64,000 bases of DNA from Lunularia cruciata (GCA_948567375.1 OX419758.1:23441001-23505000), one strand, 5' to 3'; positions 46,964-60,187 are shown, counted from the first letter of the stretch. Translations and numbers: made by a program. The notes: generated from the letters alone by a model not told the origin.

Positions 46964-49900
46964 GGTGTTTTGCTTAGGTTTCACTTGAGAAGAAAGGCCC
47001 TTTCTTCCCAAGCAAAACCTAAACAAGCTTCCGCTAAGCTCTTGCCAAGAAGAAAGGGATTTATTTATTTCCCACAAACCCAATTTTAAACTTGAGATCT
47101 CTAGGTGATAAATTTAACCTTTAATGATGCTAATATGAATACTTTCAATCCTCATTTCTCTTTTCAATTATTAATACTTCAAGTTCTCAATTCAATTATG
47201 AATATTTTTAGTTCTCATTTCAAATACTTTGTGCATTAGAACATTATAATAGCCTCAACAAAGTCAGTAATGACAACCTAGCAACACACAACATACACTC
47301 AAAAAATGCAAAGTATAGAAGATCCATATGAACATATCTTTTTCAAATCAAAAATCATTAGAGGATAACCCAAATATAGAAATATAGAAGATCCATTTCA
47401 ACATGTCTTTTCAAATGAGAAATCATGAGAGATAACTGAATCTATGTTTTTTTTAAACAAATAATCACATGAACATTTTATTATCAAGGGTTCAAAAGCC
47501 ACATATGTGCACATATTTCCACTAAAATTTTTGTGCACAAGAAGGTACTTTCTTTCATTAAATTGAAGTTTTCTTTGGGCAAATTCTACTCTCTCCAAGC
47601 AACAATATTCAAATGCCAAGTCCAATCCCTTCACATGCAAAGCACTCTTTTCTCACCTTTGCTTGACAATTTCATGATCTAAACTAAACTTGACTCTAGG
47701 AGATTCTTTCACTACTTTCATGATTCTCTCATAGAATCCTTTCCCCAAGACCCAACCTCTTCAAGCATAGAGCTCTCTTGACCTCTCCTAGGCTTCTCAA
47801 TAATTTCACATTCTAAACTCTCTAAACTGCACCATAGTCCCTAAATTGAACTTGACTTTATACCCTCTCTTGTAATTCCCATGACCCAATCCCTTAAAAC
47901 AAAAATTACTATTGATCACTCCTTGACTTCTCTATAATTTCATGTTCTAAACTCTTCAAATTGAACTAGAGTCTTTAAAGGGAACTCTACTCTAGCAGAT
48001 TCCTTTGTGACTTTCTGAAGTTTCTCTTAGTTTTGTCCATTGAACCTATTCCATTCAAATGAAGACTCCTCTAGTTCTCTTGCTCGGCTTCTTGACAATC
48101 TCATGAACTAATTCTTTCATAGTTCTTGTAGTTTCTTTAGACTCAACTCTTGGATCCTAATTTGTTTGGACAAATCTAGACTCTCCCTTTCAAATCAGTA
48201 AGATAGAACTAAATATAATGTCAGGTGATTAATTAATACTATTGCATGGGAATTAATGTTTACAAGATCACCTATAACCTGTACAAGCCAATGGCCCACA
48301 ATTTGCAATGCCCGTTAGCCATAAATATTTTATGGTTACAGATCTCCACCCATAAATTTATTGAGAGTACACCTCCGCCAACTACCCAAAAAACCCAACT
48401 ATACATGTAATTTTTTATGGGAGGTAAAACTACATTTTGAAATTCCTAAATATTTACCGGATCAAAGCAAGGATGTCATGCAAATAATCAGTTAGTGCAA
48501 TGACAAGCAATGTCTCTTTTTAGTCTTGGAGCCTTGTTGGATAGTATTTTAGTTTTGTGGTTCTAAGTGCTTCTTTGCCATGTACAATTTATGATATTAC
48601 TACCCAAGGGTATGTAACTAGGTCACCTATTGTTTCTCTAGCTTTGGAGTTATGGAAATTGCATTTAACACATTTTTTAATGATTGCATGCAAGGTTACC
48701 ATGCTAGAATTGGTATTGGTATCACATTCCACTTTCTTTACTTGTTACTTTACTTAAGACAACCTTTGTTTGTATGTGATGCTTATTCAAATGCTCCAAT
48801 AGTATGTATATCTTTTGACTTACCTAGCTCACATTCCAATTGCAGTTAGATAAAATTTTAATTTTGATGTTATTGGAGAATAGCTCTATTTTACCTCTTA
48901 GATTTTATCCTTGGTTGAAGACACCTAAACAAGAAGGATGGGATGTTGCAATCCTTCTTGTTATCTTATGCATATTTCCTTTTCTCTATGACTAGATTAT
49001 GGAGATATGAAGAAGATGAAAATTAGATGAATAGTTATTCAACTTTCCACTCAAATAAGTTAGATAGGAGTTTATTTCAGTGCATCTAGATTTTTGAATT
49101 CTTTTAATTTCTTGCATATGTTAGGATCCAGTCTCATTGATCTTAGTATAGTTATTAATTTCTTTGAATGACAAGATTCTACCTTCAGTTTGTATATGTA
49201 TTTAATTACTTACTTTGTTGAGTGTTAGTATCAATCTAAATAGAAGAAGAGGGCGTAGAAAAAATGAAGGACTGGAAGACCCCATCAAGCCATACAAGGG
49301 ATAGAAAGAAAGGTAAAATGGAGCTAAGCCCCAATAGAGTCTATATCAATGTAGATATATACAAATAATTATCTTATTGAACATAAATAATATAAATAAA
49401 ATTAATTATCTTATATAACCTTAGTGTAAATAAAGATACAAGTTTTGGATCCTAAGTGTATAGATGTGGACAAAAGTGAAACATATTCATCTAAGTGACT
49501 CTGAAAGTCACTTAGGTGAATATGTATCACTTGTGACTAACGGAAGTGCAGATGGTACAATAATCTTATGTATAATCTTTTCATTAAATTATTTAATGCA
49601 AATCAAAATACTGTAATAAATTATTGCCTAAGATCAAAGATCTTGGATCTTTATATGAACAACAGTAAATATATATTTAACAGCTTGCATCTCTATAAAA
49701 ATTTCCCTAATAATAAATAATGGATGAATGAACTAAAAGAGAATGTAATATTTCCTTAAAAAATTTGACTATCAACCAATTAAAACCTTTAATTCAATAT
49801 AAAAAAGTGTATATCTTTGAGTATAAAGCATCTTTAATCTACTATCATAATTCTTAGAAGGAAAAAATTCATAAATATATATTATAAGTAATTTTTATAT

Positions 49901-52056
49901 GATTTATGACTTTGAATTTCTTGAGTTTTAATGCTTTTATCTTAATGAATATACATTTATATTTGGTAAAGCTCATTTTTAGAGAGTCATATTTAGATTT
50001 GATACTCTATTACATAAATTTTATCATTAAAATGAATCTAAATTTTTTTATTGAAAAGAATAGAATTAATTCTTCAAAATAAGTATCTTTTTCCTTTCTT
50101 ATGCATATGGATATAGCAAGGTATTCATTTTCTAATTTTTTAATTTAGGTAAATTAATTTTTTTTCCACCTAAGTATAATCTATTAATAGTGTTTTTTGT
50201 TAAAATTCTTTTCTAATCATATAGTAACTTATTCCTACTACGCATGACAGTAATTGAGAAAATTATAATCTTATAAGGTAATTTGTGGAATGTTTGACCC
50301 CTAGCATCTTTATTTATCGATTATATATGCTTTTATGCTAAAGGAAATAAGGACATCTCAACATAAACCTAACTATGATATAAAAACAGTTAGCTACCTC
50401 GTCAATTATTTATCAAAATTTAAACTTTTCTTATTCATATGGGTCAAGAGTTGAGTGTACTCATATTTGTACGTCAAGAAGGTTAGCTAGAGTTTAAAAA
50501 AATTCAATAAGTCTTGTTAAGACTGAATTAAGTTAAGCAAGCCTTGCCAAGAACTAGGGAGTTAGTTGACGCTAAATTTAAATTTAAAATTTCTACTTTA
50601 AATTCTCATAAGAAGTTAGTATATCACATACACTAATAAAATTATAATACGGTTCTGTGGAGCCATTTAGCATACAAAATTACTACAATTATTGGGTTTG
50701 TGCTTCTTTACTTTCAATAGATTCGTGGAAGCTTCTAAACATGGATATAAAACCCACACACTAATCCATATTTAAGTATTTCATTTTACAAATAGTTATT
50801 TAAATAATTATTTTATAAGATGATTGCACGTATATATGGTAGATTAAAATTTTGTAGAACGATAAATAAATAAACAAAGAGTAAAGTGAGAACAAAAACC
50901 AATATTTATATTTTAATAAGTTACAATAAAATTTAAATGTCATATTTATTGAATAGAATTAATAGTATATATCCAACATCATTTAATATTTATTAAGATT
51001 TTTAATCAACATTAACTTTGGTTGCAGACCATTTATCTTTTCAATTTTATAATACCATCATTTAATTGGTCTATTAAAATTATTTTTAATTAGAAATAAA
51101 TTTGGAAGCCTACCATCTATCTTTTTAATTTTATAAATGTACTCAAATCAACTAACCCCGTGCCAAGTTGAAGAAGCAATTACATATGCGCATTAATTAT
51201 CTTATATCCAGTAGTTCACGTTGTATTTTACCTGCTTTATGTTTACTTTAATATAACCTATTAACGATGCTTTTTCATCTTTGTCTAGCAATATGATACT
51301 ATTGATGGGAAACATACTTTAAGATAAGTTCATTTGGTTCTAAGAATCCATAAAAAACTGGGCTCCTTAATATTTTATATATTAAACTCCAATATTATTT
51401 CAATAATATTTTATGTAAACTTGCATGCTTGTTCAATTTGTATTGTCATTTAAATGGTAGGATATGATGTTGATATCTTACACTTATAAACCAAAATTTA
51501 TGAGACCTTGATAAAATTGTCTTAAAATTACCAAAATAAGTTAAAAAATTTAAAAGTTGAAATGTAAAATTAAGTTAAATCTATTGAGCTTTTGCACCTT
51601 AACTTTTTCATAGAATACTCCTCTTGTTTCGTCCGCTCAGGTCCCGTAGTACCACGAGATTTCCCTGTCATTGTCAACCAGGGCCTGCCAATAAAAGAAG
51701 CTAACATGCATGGCCATGTTACTTGCTATTTCTCGTACACGAGATCACATCGCACTGTTCTGAGTCGTTCGCAGAGTAATTTAATTCTATAACGGTCATA
51801 TAAGTTCTCCACATGACCGTTGACTGTCCGTAAACAGTGAAAGCCGCAAACCTCAAATACTGGGTACTCCCCTGTACAGTATCCGTACCTTACCTTTCCG
51901 CCAACTTTGGAGCGACGAATCTGACGAGTGGTGTATTCCAGAGTCGGTCGTAACCAACCAGAACTCTTCTATTTCGCTGCTACTGTTATTGAGGTGTGAC
52001 AGACGGATTAAGGTCTGACGGACGGGCCAGAAATCCGGCAACATGTTCCTCTTCAG
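46964..52056. other. AT-rich gene-free DNA
   Basis: No coding region, LTR or RNA gene could be supported. From about 49300 to 51580 the sequence is extremely AT-rich with long runs of A and T. GC rises from about 51600, where the next gene island begins. A few short frames (47398-47640, 48557-48757) show no recognisable domain. Confidence 0.55.
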
Positions 52057-52301
52057 GTCTACTTGCCCAGTCTAGCGGAGGCCTACCGACATGGAACTTC
52101 CGATTCGGTGTGCGGTGTTCTCGTCATGAAACCACCCGGCAGACAAGCGTTTGCCGAGTTGCCGGAAGGGACTGTGTTATCGGTAAATCACCCCGAGCAG
52201 AGTGCAGGTCCGATTGCCGGCGAGTGCTTACAGGTGATGGACGTGGGAGTGGTGGGGATGGCGATTTCGGTCGGCAAAGACGTTGTCATATTTATATCCC
52301 G
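52057..52301 (+). CDS. Candidate orphan exon or small gene
   Basis: An open, GC-rich stretch begins after a CTTCAG acceptor, has an in-frame ATG at 52126, and ends at a GTGAGT donor. It reads MKPPGRQAFAELPEGTVLSV to VGVVGMAISVGKDVVIFIS. Joining it to the next candidate exons gives a stop in each combination tried, so it may be a separate small gene or lie in an upstream leader. I do not recognise it. Confidence 0.35.
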
Positions 52302-52438
52302 GTGAGTTTGATATGGACAATATGCAATAAATTGGCTGCGTCTGCGACTGAATAAACAACGGGGGTTGCAGTTGATATTTGACAATGTGCGGCAAAATGT
52401 AGCCGTTAAGATAACTCAAATTGGAGATCGAAGTGAAG

Positions 52439-55400
52439 ATGAGTTTGAGAGATTGTCGAGAGGTCGAACTACTGGAGATCTGCCAGAGACAGAAACAGAA
52501 GGAAGACCAGACTAGAGCAGGAAGTGGGTATCCATGTCGTAGTTGGTCAGACATCCAAGTGCGGGGACCCACTATTTGGCGGTGGTGATTCGTACACTGG
52601 CTTGCTGGCTAGACAGGAGTCTGATGTTGATGTACTTGACGAAGAAGATGAAGACTCAATTTGAATATGTCTGATGATCTTAGTTAGTCCCTCTGCGGGA
52701 AGAGAGGAACAAACGAATTTGGACCGTTTAGGCGGCGGTCAAAGCATTTCTCGTGAGAAACATTATCGTGCACAGTGAAAGAGAGCGGTCAAGAATATAC
52801 ATGTTTTGAGGGAGACTGTCTACCAGGCTGGACTGATACTAGTTTTGATAAGAGCGGGGTAGCTGTAGAGTGGACGGACATTGCCAATGCTCAGTTGTCT
52901 GCCAAGTATAGTATAATCTCACATGCCCGCCTTCGTTGGGAGCCGAAAGCTCTTCCTACATTTGAAATACGTGATCCGGCTCCGAAAAAGTTCCAATCCA
53001 CGAGGTGAGCCCATACTGAGTTTGCTCTGATGTCTCTGATGCTCATTACGCAATATAACGAGAATAATGTTGGTCTTCCCTCACTCGATCGACCCCAAAT
53101 TTTGTGCATAACGGCTAGTGATGATTTCATACTCAAACAAAGCATCAACCTGCATAGTTCGGCCTCTTGTTCTTGTGGCTGGCGTTTCCTTTCTTGATGA
53201 CGCCATCATTCCATTCTCATGATCTTTCTCTCTATATGTGATCAAGCTATGAACTTGACCTCCGGGAACGTCGCATTTGATCCGCTCATGAATCTCGGTA
53301 TTTGCGCAGGAACTACAAACGAGCTGTAAAACTGCAGTAACAGGATGGGTATCACAGTAGCGGTGAAAGTGGAGCATCTGGCCTTGCCGAAGATATTGGT
53401 GGGCACGGGTAGAGAGCAATCTGGTCTGGTTCTAGTACCAAACTTGGATCATACTGGCGCAGTGAGGGATACAGTCAAAAGTTTCATCAAACAAAATTTC
53501 TTTATCGGCGACGAATTCCAGGTGCTGGAGTCTCCTCTCTTCAGGACTCTCAGTGAGAAAGAAAGCGTGGAGGAAATTTACAGGCGATATGCATGTCAAG
53601 CAGAAGTCGACATACCTGACATTCACGTAGATGAAGACAGCTTCGCATTCTTTGCGAGAGAAGGTGGTAAAACTATCGAGCTGGAGGAAAATCGAAGTTT
53701 GGAAGATTATCACATTCTTGACAAGACAGTTCTGCAGTTGCGGGTGAGTTTCAATACAATAATAACCTTTCTCTTCATCCGGTGCTGATCTAAGTACTTC
53801 TTTTTGTTTGAAGTAGGCCTACACAGAACATTGACATGGCCTTCCTTTATTCAGACGCTACCTCAACCTTTGCCAGAACAAGGAGGGCGTATATTTGTGG
53901 AGACGAAGGACGGCATTCTTCCTCTTCTGGGCGTTACCTACCGAACGCAGGTCTTGGAACTGAAGCATGTCTTAGAAAGAATGACAGGGATTCCAGCCGA
54001 TAAGCAGTTGCTTTCATCCGTCGGGCGTATTATGCACGATGACTTTTGTATGAAAGACTTCGATGGCCCTTATAGAGTTTGCGAAGACTCTACTTTGGAT
54101 CTCTGCAAGTCAGGTACTTTTATGACCAAGGCTGTTCTGTGCTCCTTTTGAGTTTCTCTGCTTCGATTTGAAACTTATAAGTTATTGTACGTCACAGGAG
54201 ATTCTAACCTCGAGCAAGCACACAAACGTATGGTAATTTCCATCAACGTAATGGGAGAGCAAACCTTCACGATGGTTGTCCAGAGCCGAGATTTGGTGCA
54301 ATCTGTGCTACAACTGGTTGAGGCGAGAACTGGTGTGACTACCTGGCAACAACGTGTGACCTTTTCAGGTATGAGGTTCAGAAGTTTCGTCAGCGTTCAC
54401 CCTCTTTTACAGCCGGCCATTTCATTGTAGTAGTGTTCTTGCGTGATACCAACATAACACCGTCAATTTCGACGTACACAGGGAAGGTACTGCATGAGAA
54501 AAAAACGTTGAGTGAGTACTACGTGCACCCTGACTGCACTCTGCAAGTAACTATCTTCAAGAGTCCTTGTAAGCCTCCACCGAAAACAATCAACAGGCTG
54601 CAGAGTGGAGAAAATTCAGGTAGTTCCTCTATATCAGACATGTGCTTCTGCGGCGGGCACACGACCGCCATAGACTGAATAGCTTTCCGGAAGCTTCGGT
54701 AGTTTTCGCTTGCTTTCATGGCTTTCATTTGGTGAGATCTTTGAACATAGATAATCTCTTGAGTCAGCAAAACTTGAGATGGTCTACTCGCTTCTCTCTT
54801 CTCTCGCTCGCTTAAATTGACTTCCGTCCTCTTCTCTCCATTTAGGTGTAGATGAGCAGAGACCAGCTGCACGAAAGATTAAGCTCCTCCGAACTTGCAA
54901 AGGACGCAGCAACGGTAGCATTACAATTCCCGTTCTCACCAGCGACACTGTTTCAGATCTGAGACGAAAAGTTCGACGGACTCTACAGCCTCTAACTGAG
55001 AGAAATTTCTTAATTCTACACAGCCCAGCCGCCGAGCAAAATTGTGGGCCGAGAAAACCCAGCCCTTCTCCAAGCAACAAGGGAAGCGAGAGCGGAAGGA
55101 GACTGTCACGTGTGCTCTCATTCACCGGCAAGAACTTCTCCGGGCAGTTGTTTAGTACGACGAGCCCAGCCACTTCTACTTCATGCTCGGTAGCTCAGTC
55201 ACCTGAAGAACATCCTGGACATGGAAGCAGTTTCAAACCCGTGGCACGAGTGCTTTCATTCAAGAATTTCTCAGGTCCGCTTGTTGTCAGTCCAAGGAAG
55301 GGTGTTCAGCCGACCCCTGCTCCACTCTTCCCTCCTCCGCTAACATCACCTCGAGCATCTCCAGCGAAAGCTTTCGGATGCAATCGAATGGAGCAACTGA

Positions 55401-55762
55401 AGGAGAACAATGAAGCATCTCTTACGACGACTGGCGAGAACGAGATTTCCTCTCTCTCTGCCTCCCCAAGGAAGAGAGAACAATTCTCCTCCCATGCCTG
55501 TCCCGGGCACATAAGAACTGCATCTGCTGGATCAATGCACTTCATGCCTGAGGCACACTCTCTTCCGGTTCAACCGTCTGAACCGATCGTTTCTTCACCT
55601 GTGCAGTTGGTTTCAATTTCCAGCTCGACCACACCGATGGCGAGTAAGAAAAGTAGCCAGTTTGCCCCAGGATCAGAGAAGAAAGGTCTCGGGGCCTGGT
55701 TAACAGACAGTATGCATTCACTGAAGGAGCACATCAGAGCACCGTTCGCTGAAAGGAATTAG
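52439..55762 (+). CDS. Protein with several ubiquitin-like domains and a Ser/Pro-rich tail
   Basis: The well-supported exons are 53338-53743, 53855-54113, 54198-54368, 54482-54619 and 54846-55762, joined in frame with GT-AG ends; from the ATG at 53345 they give 627 residues. Exon 52776-53004 joins in frame (..FQSTSNRMGITVAV), and a likely start is the ATG at 52439 (MSLRDCREVELLEICQRQKQ), but exons between 52528 and 52775 are unresolved. Ubiquitin-like folds: one ending GGKTIELEENRSLEDYHILD; a second from GRIFVETKDGILPLLGVTYR; a third from RMVISINVMGEQTFTMVVQS ending GKVLHEKKTLSEYYVHPDCT; a weaker fourth after KIKLLRTCKGRSNGSITIPV. No domain ends in the Gly-Gly of processed ubiquitin, so these are built-in domains. 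The tail repeats RVLSFTGKNFSGQL and RVLSFKNFSGPL and ends with a basic amphipathic stretch. It may act as a ubiquitin-pathway adaptor; this is inferred. Confidence 0.82.
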
Positions 55763-56625
55763 ATTCGTTCGACAGTGCGAGGGGCTACAAAAAGATGGCT
55801 GTATTCCGAATATCAAGCAACAGGGAGAATGCTTTTCAGGTTAGACTTCTCTTGCTTTCGTGCAGTGCAGAGAATCCATATACAGCCTTCTTTGTACATC
55901 CACAGATCCTGTTGATCATTTTCCTCTACAGCAGCGTTTCCGGTCACCCTACTACGCTCTTTAAATCACTGCAGTTTTGGAGGCCTTCAATTGGCCTCGT
56001 TCTAAATTCGGGACAACTGGTGTAGTGCTGAAGGACAACTGAGGGAGTGACTGCAACTTCTTGTGGAAGTTGTCATCATTGAGTACTGAGTCCACTCCTT
56101 AGATCTGAGTGACGCCGAGATGACGCGCTCGCTCCTGATAGACAAAGCGTGCTACGAGCGTCTTGAATTTGTTAGGGTCATCATTGTGGTTGTTCTAGTC
56201 TCTTCAGGAAGATCGTCGCAAGATACCGAAGTAAATGTACAAATAGAGATAGCAAAACACGTAAATATATAGTGTAGCGGAATTGAAAAGAACATTGTAA
56301 AGTGTAATGCCAATTGATAATGAGTATATTGATGCTTCTACTAAACATTTCATGTTCTTTCAACGCCTCAGATGTGTAGCATGGTTTCAAGCATAGCAGT
56401 GTCTAACGCCACGTACCGGGTCCAAACTCAAGATGATTCACACAGTAGCACTTTCAATTACAAACGTCTCGTCATGTCATTCTTAGAGAGGTTTGTAAGT
56501 TTCGCTCGTGCTTGCTACTTCTAACACAGTTACTTCTCCCACGACTTAAATTTACTACAGTAGTTGGGAGATCAGTACATTTGATGATGAAGGAGGAACT
56601 GGAAGGAAATAAGGTTCACAGATGA
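55763..56625. other. Intergenic space between convergent genes
   Basis: The 3' flank of the ubiquitin-like gene (+) and of the next gene (-). No further coding region could be supported. Confidence 0.5.
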
Positions 56626-57494
56626 TTAACCGGCTTGGCGTATCCCTTGTACCCTCTGGTTAGTGGAATGTATCTCTACTGCTGGAGGCAACCTCCGATT
56701 TGTTTTCACATCACGGCTGCTGGTGTCGAGTCCAGGTCCTCGCACAAGGCAAATTGCTGCTTGTGCGTCCGCCAGGCGGTAAGAGATATCCTCGTTAATA
56801 GCATCTGTGGAGCGCAAAAGGTCGATTTCTTGCTCCCACTTGTCGGTCTGCCTTTGATGGAGTCTAATTTACAGGCTAAGTTGTCACAAAAACTTTCAGG
56901 GAACCGAACTGTTCAACGGACGAGCAAATGGAAGTCTTTGAAGCACTATTGCACAAGTTGTCAGGCCTGTAGAGTCAAGTAAGTTCCCAGGAGGATACTG
57001 GACGATTTGCTCTTCAAACGATGTTGCCGCGTCCAGGAAAAAGTTCTTCCCTGTCTCAAGCAGGCCAGAAACCTGCATACGGGAGATCACATCTGTGAGG
57101 TCTGACCTTACGATTAATTAGATTCCCGACTTCATCAACAAGAAGTCCAGTAGTTTGTTCAAACACTTCCGAACAAAACAGTTGTCCTTGCTCCGATAGT
57201 GAGTGTGCATGTATCAAGTTAAACTTGATCGAAACAGAAGCTTCAGTATGAATTACGACGAACGTGCAAAGTGAAGGTATCCATCTTCTGTCGAATGTGC
57301 CGGATACGGAGCTCCATTGCGTCTGAAGATAAGCTGTAATGAGATTGTGATTCTTCTTCCTCATCCTCATTTAAAGTTCCTTCTCCTCCGTCGGGAACCT
57401 GCCTGTCGTTCACTCGATTTCCGTCTGGCGAATTTGGTTCTTCTTCGGATTCGTCAAACCGTTTCCGCTTCACTGCTAGTGCTGCAGCTTCCAT
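56626..57494 (-). CDS. Unidentified gene with acidic N-terminus and coiled-coil-like C-terminus
   Basis: I do not recognise the family. The start ATG at 57494 opens MEAAALAVKRKRFDESEEEP, a short basic stretch that could be a nuclear signal, then an acidic Ser-rich region and AMELRIRHIRQKMDTFTLH (exon 57494-57264, weak GTTCGT donor). A middle piece (about 57110-56990) reads SDLTDVISRMQ, then VSGLLETGKNFFLDAATSFE. The last exon (56847-56626) follows a GGCAG acceptor: TDKWEQEIDLLRSTDAINED, then ISYRLADAQAAICLVRG, and ends in TAA. The exon joins in the middle could not be fixed. The helical, heptad-like composition suggests a subunit of a larger complex, which is inference. Confidence 0.5.
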
Positions 57495-57781
57495 CTTCAC
57501 AACAAGCGAACGAAGGTACGTCACAATGTGTTAAGAACTCTCGACAACCCTGATTGATTCCAAACCTTTGCACATCAACTTTACGATTACTCGCGAAGAG
57601 AATGCACACAATTTTCTCAGACATTCTTAGCGCCTCTCATTTCTTGGCTTGGCTTACATTGCTTGGCTTCACCGATGATTACACCACGGCACAACGGCGC
57701 ATGGAAGAGAGAGGAAGTTCGAGCGAAGAAAGTACGTTGTCACCGCGCCCTTGTATTGTGTAGAGTAAATAAAAAGCTGCG

Positions 57782-58021
57782 ATGGCACTGGAGGTTGATC
57801 AGATACGCGTCCGGTACTTGGAGGGTACAGCCGGATGGTATGAGTCGCTCAGGCAAGTTTTGGAGTTGCCGACATCTGCTCCGTTGTCACCGGGAACGAA
57901 CAGGTGCCGTATAGAACGAAGTGCCCGAAATCCAGTAGAAAATGATTTGGAATCCGCTCGTAGATTGAATAGAATCCGGTGGACCCCATGTTTACCGAGG
58001 AATGGAAACGGATCTCCATAA
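57782..58021 (+). CDS. Candidate small protein, 79 residues
   Basis: ATG at 57782 opens MALEVDQIRVRYLEGTAGWY and the frame ends in TAA at 58021. GC content is that of the nearby exons and codon use looks gene-like. An upstream stretch (57602-57730) ending at a GTACGT donor could be a preceding exon. No family recognised; chance cannot be excluded. Confidence 0.3.
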   Translation: MALEVDQIRVRYLEGTAGWYESLRQVLELPTSAPLSPGTNRCRIERSARNPVENDLESARRLNRIRWTPCLPRNGNGSP

Positions 58022-58189
58022 AAGCTCCCCGAGCATTGCTTTATTCTGCCGAGAGACCTTAGAGTAGAAAGGGCCGAACGTTAAAGAAGAATACCGATTA
58101 CGCCAATTTGCACAACCGCAAAGTTGCGCAGGCAAAGAGGCAAAAATGGAAGTGAACTCCTCTCGAGAAAAAAACCTCTCGGACATACC

Positions 58190-58899
58190 TGTTCGCTACA
58201 TGCTTTCGAGGATACTAAGTGATTAAAGGATGGTCAAATGTCTACCAACTATTGGGGCAACCGAGTAAGCATCACCTAGTATGATTACATTCTTATCTCG
58301 AGAGCAATGGAGATATGTTATCTAAAGTAGAGTACAAAGTAGGAGAGTGAGATTGGTACCAATTGATTATTAATATTATAAGCTCTAGTGTACTCCTTGA
58401 CACATGTCGAATGTATTGTCCATTGTTTCATATAATTCCAAGGTTAGAAAAGCAAAGATGTGACCTTACTCATACCCCTATACTTGGAAAACATGCATGC
58501 GGCTGTGCCGCTCGCCACCCATCCAAGTGGATGAGTAATCATCACTCCCTCCAAAACTACATCATGTGTAGGATCAATAATCACAACATCCACCATTGTC
58601 ATCTCGGACCAAGTATAAATATACTCTGATATGTATTGTCTACAAAGCATACGGACATTCCTTCCAAGCAAGGTATACATTTTCTTGTGCCATAGCAAAC
58701 ACTATATCCCTGATTTTATAATGGATAGCTATCCTTTGTCCTCCACAAGGTCATCCTATCATGGGTAGCTAGTTATCCTTTGTCCTCCACAAGGTTGTTG
58801 TGTCATATGGACCATTGTTGCATCTAGTGTAGAACCCACACTCACAAGTGAGTAACAAAGATCAAACAAAGATGCAGACGGGTGGACCAAACCTGGGTG
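58190..58899. other. Gene-free DNA, probably decayed repeat
   Basis: No coding region is supported. From about 58730 there is a local near-duplication (GCTATCCTTTGTCCTCCACAAGG and TTATCCTTTGTCCTCCACAAGG, 50 bp apart). Confidence 0.45.
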
Positions 58900-59444
58900 G
58901 AACCTCATCATTGTAAAGAAGGTGGTTGGTGCGAGTTGGAATGCCCTAATGTACGGTTGACCTAAGATCAAGAGCAGGCACACTTGCTAGAGCAAGGGCA
59001 AAGATGATCTAGTGGCATGAGGAATGGACGAGTCAACTAAGAGAGAATGTAGTATATGCTGACACTTGCTCCATCAAGGAAGATTGCAAACCTCTAGTCC
59101 AATCTGATAGTAGTGAAGCAAATGATAGAAGGTCCTTCCTTGCCCGTGGAGATAGACAATCTCTTGTTTGCCACAATAACACTTGGAGAGAAAAGAATCA
59201 CTCTTCCACCTCGGCCACATATACCTCCAAAATTGGCCTATCAATAACCACAAAATAGGAGTAAAGTAGGAGTGTCGAGAAAACCCAACTACCCAAAAAT
59301 GCTATACGTGATGTCTCTTCCATCAATAGTAGGCCTACCCCTCTGCATGAGATTGGTAGAAATGTCTATCAATGTGCGAAATCTCCCATCACACACTCAA
59401 ATGCTCCTAGTCTGATGATATCACCAAAGACTCCCATAATCCTC

Positions 59445-60187
59445 TGTAATGCTCCGAGGACAAGAGAAGAGAGAAAACACAGATTGCACACTCAAACATT
59501 CGATGCCCCAAGGGAGCACCTTCTTTTTATTATATAGACAAAGAGGATCTCCTACAAGGAAGCTCCACCATAGGATTAGGGACACAGATAGGTGACATGT
59601 CAGCAAGCTCTACCCTTGGATTACTTACTTGGATGGGTGACCTGTCTGGTCTAGGTCCTATCTGGTTGGTCAAACGAGCTTTGACCGGAGGGAATCTTTT
59701 AGGGAATCTTCCTTAGGGAATCTCAGAATCACATGAGTAAGGTACCGTTGGAAAGCTCTCAACGAGACAAACCAGGGGGGAGGGAAGGCCAGCCTTTTCT
59801 CTATTGGGGGGGGGGGGAATCTGCACATTTTCGAGGCCTAATTCATCCGTTTAGGCCTCCGAAATTGCCTTCAAAGATTTCAGGCATATTTCGGTTCCTA
59901 CTCTATTAGTAGAAGTCCCCTTTTGGTGATACCTCTTTCTGATCTATTTAGTCCATCATGTGTAACATCCTTCCAGATGTTACCAAACCAATTCTTACCT
60001 TTAAATCATATGTCTAGCTATTGGTTCTAAGGTTCTCAAGTCTATTTCGGTTTTTGCCCTATTAGTAGAAGTACTTTTTTGGTGATACTTCTATCTAATC
60101 TATTTTGACCATCATGTATAACATCATTCTAGATGTTACCAAACCAAATTTCACATCTAGATCATATGGCTAACCCTTGGTATTACA
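59445..60187 (-). repeat. Solo LTR of the F family (743 bp) with TCCTC target duplication
   Basis: The minus strand runs TGTAATACCAAGGG to GAGCATTACA. TCCTC is present at 59440-59444 and 60188-60192. A G12 tract lies at about 59806-59817. Confidence 0.95.

Noticed and set aside
51996-52355. Long open frame overlapping the candidate exon at 52057-52301
   Set aside because: It is a different frame over the same GC-rich stretch, has odd composition (many Arg, Cys, Gly) and no splice support.
52753-52775. A GTGAGA..CACAG segment that would join two open frames
   Set aside because: At 23 bp it is too short for a plant spliceosomal intron, so I did not use it to fix the gene model.
56635-56982. 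115-residue plus-strand frame ending near a GTAAGT
   Set aside because: The minus strand of the same stretch has better coding character and an acceptor plus stop; the plus frame looks like its shadow.
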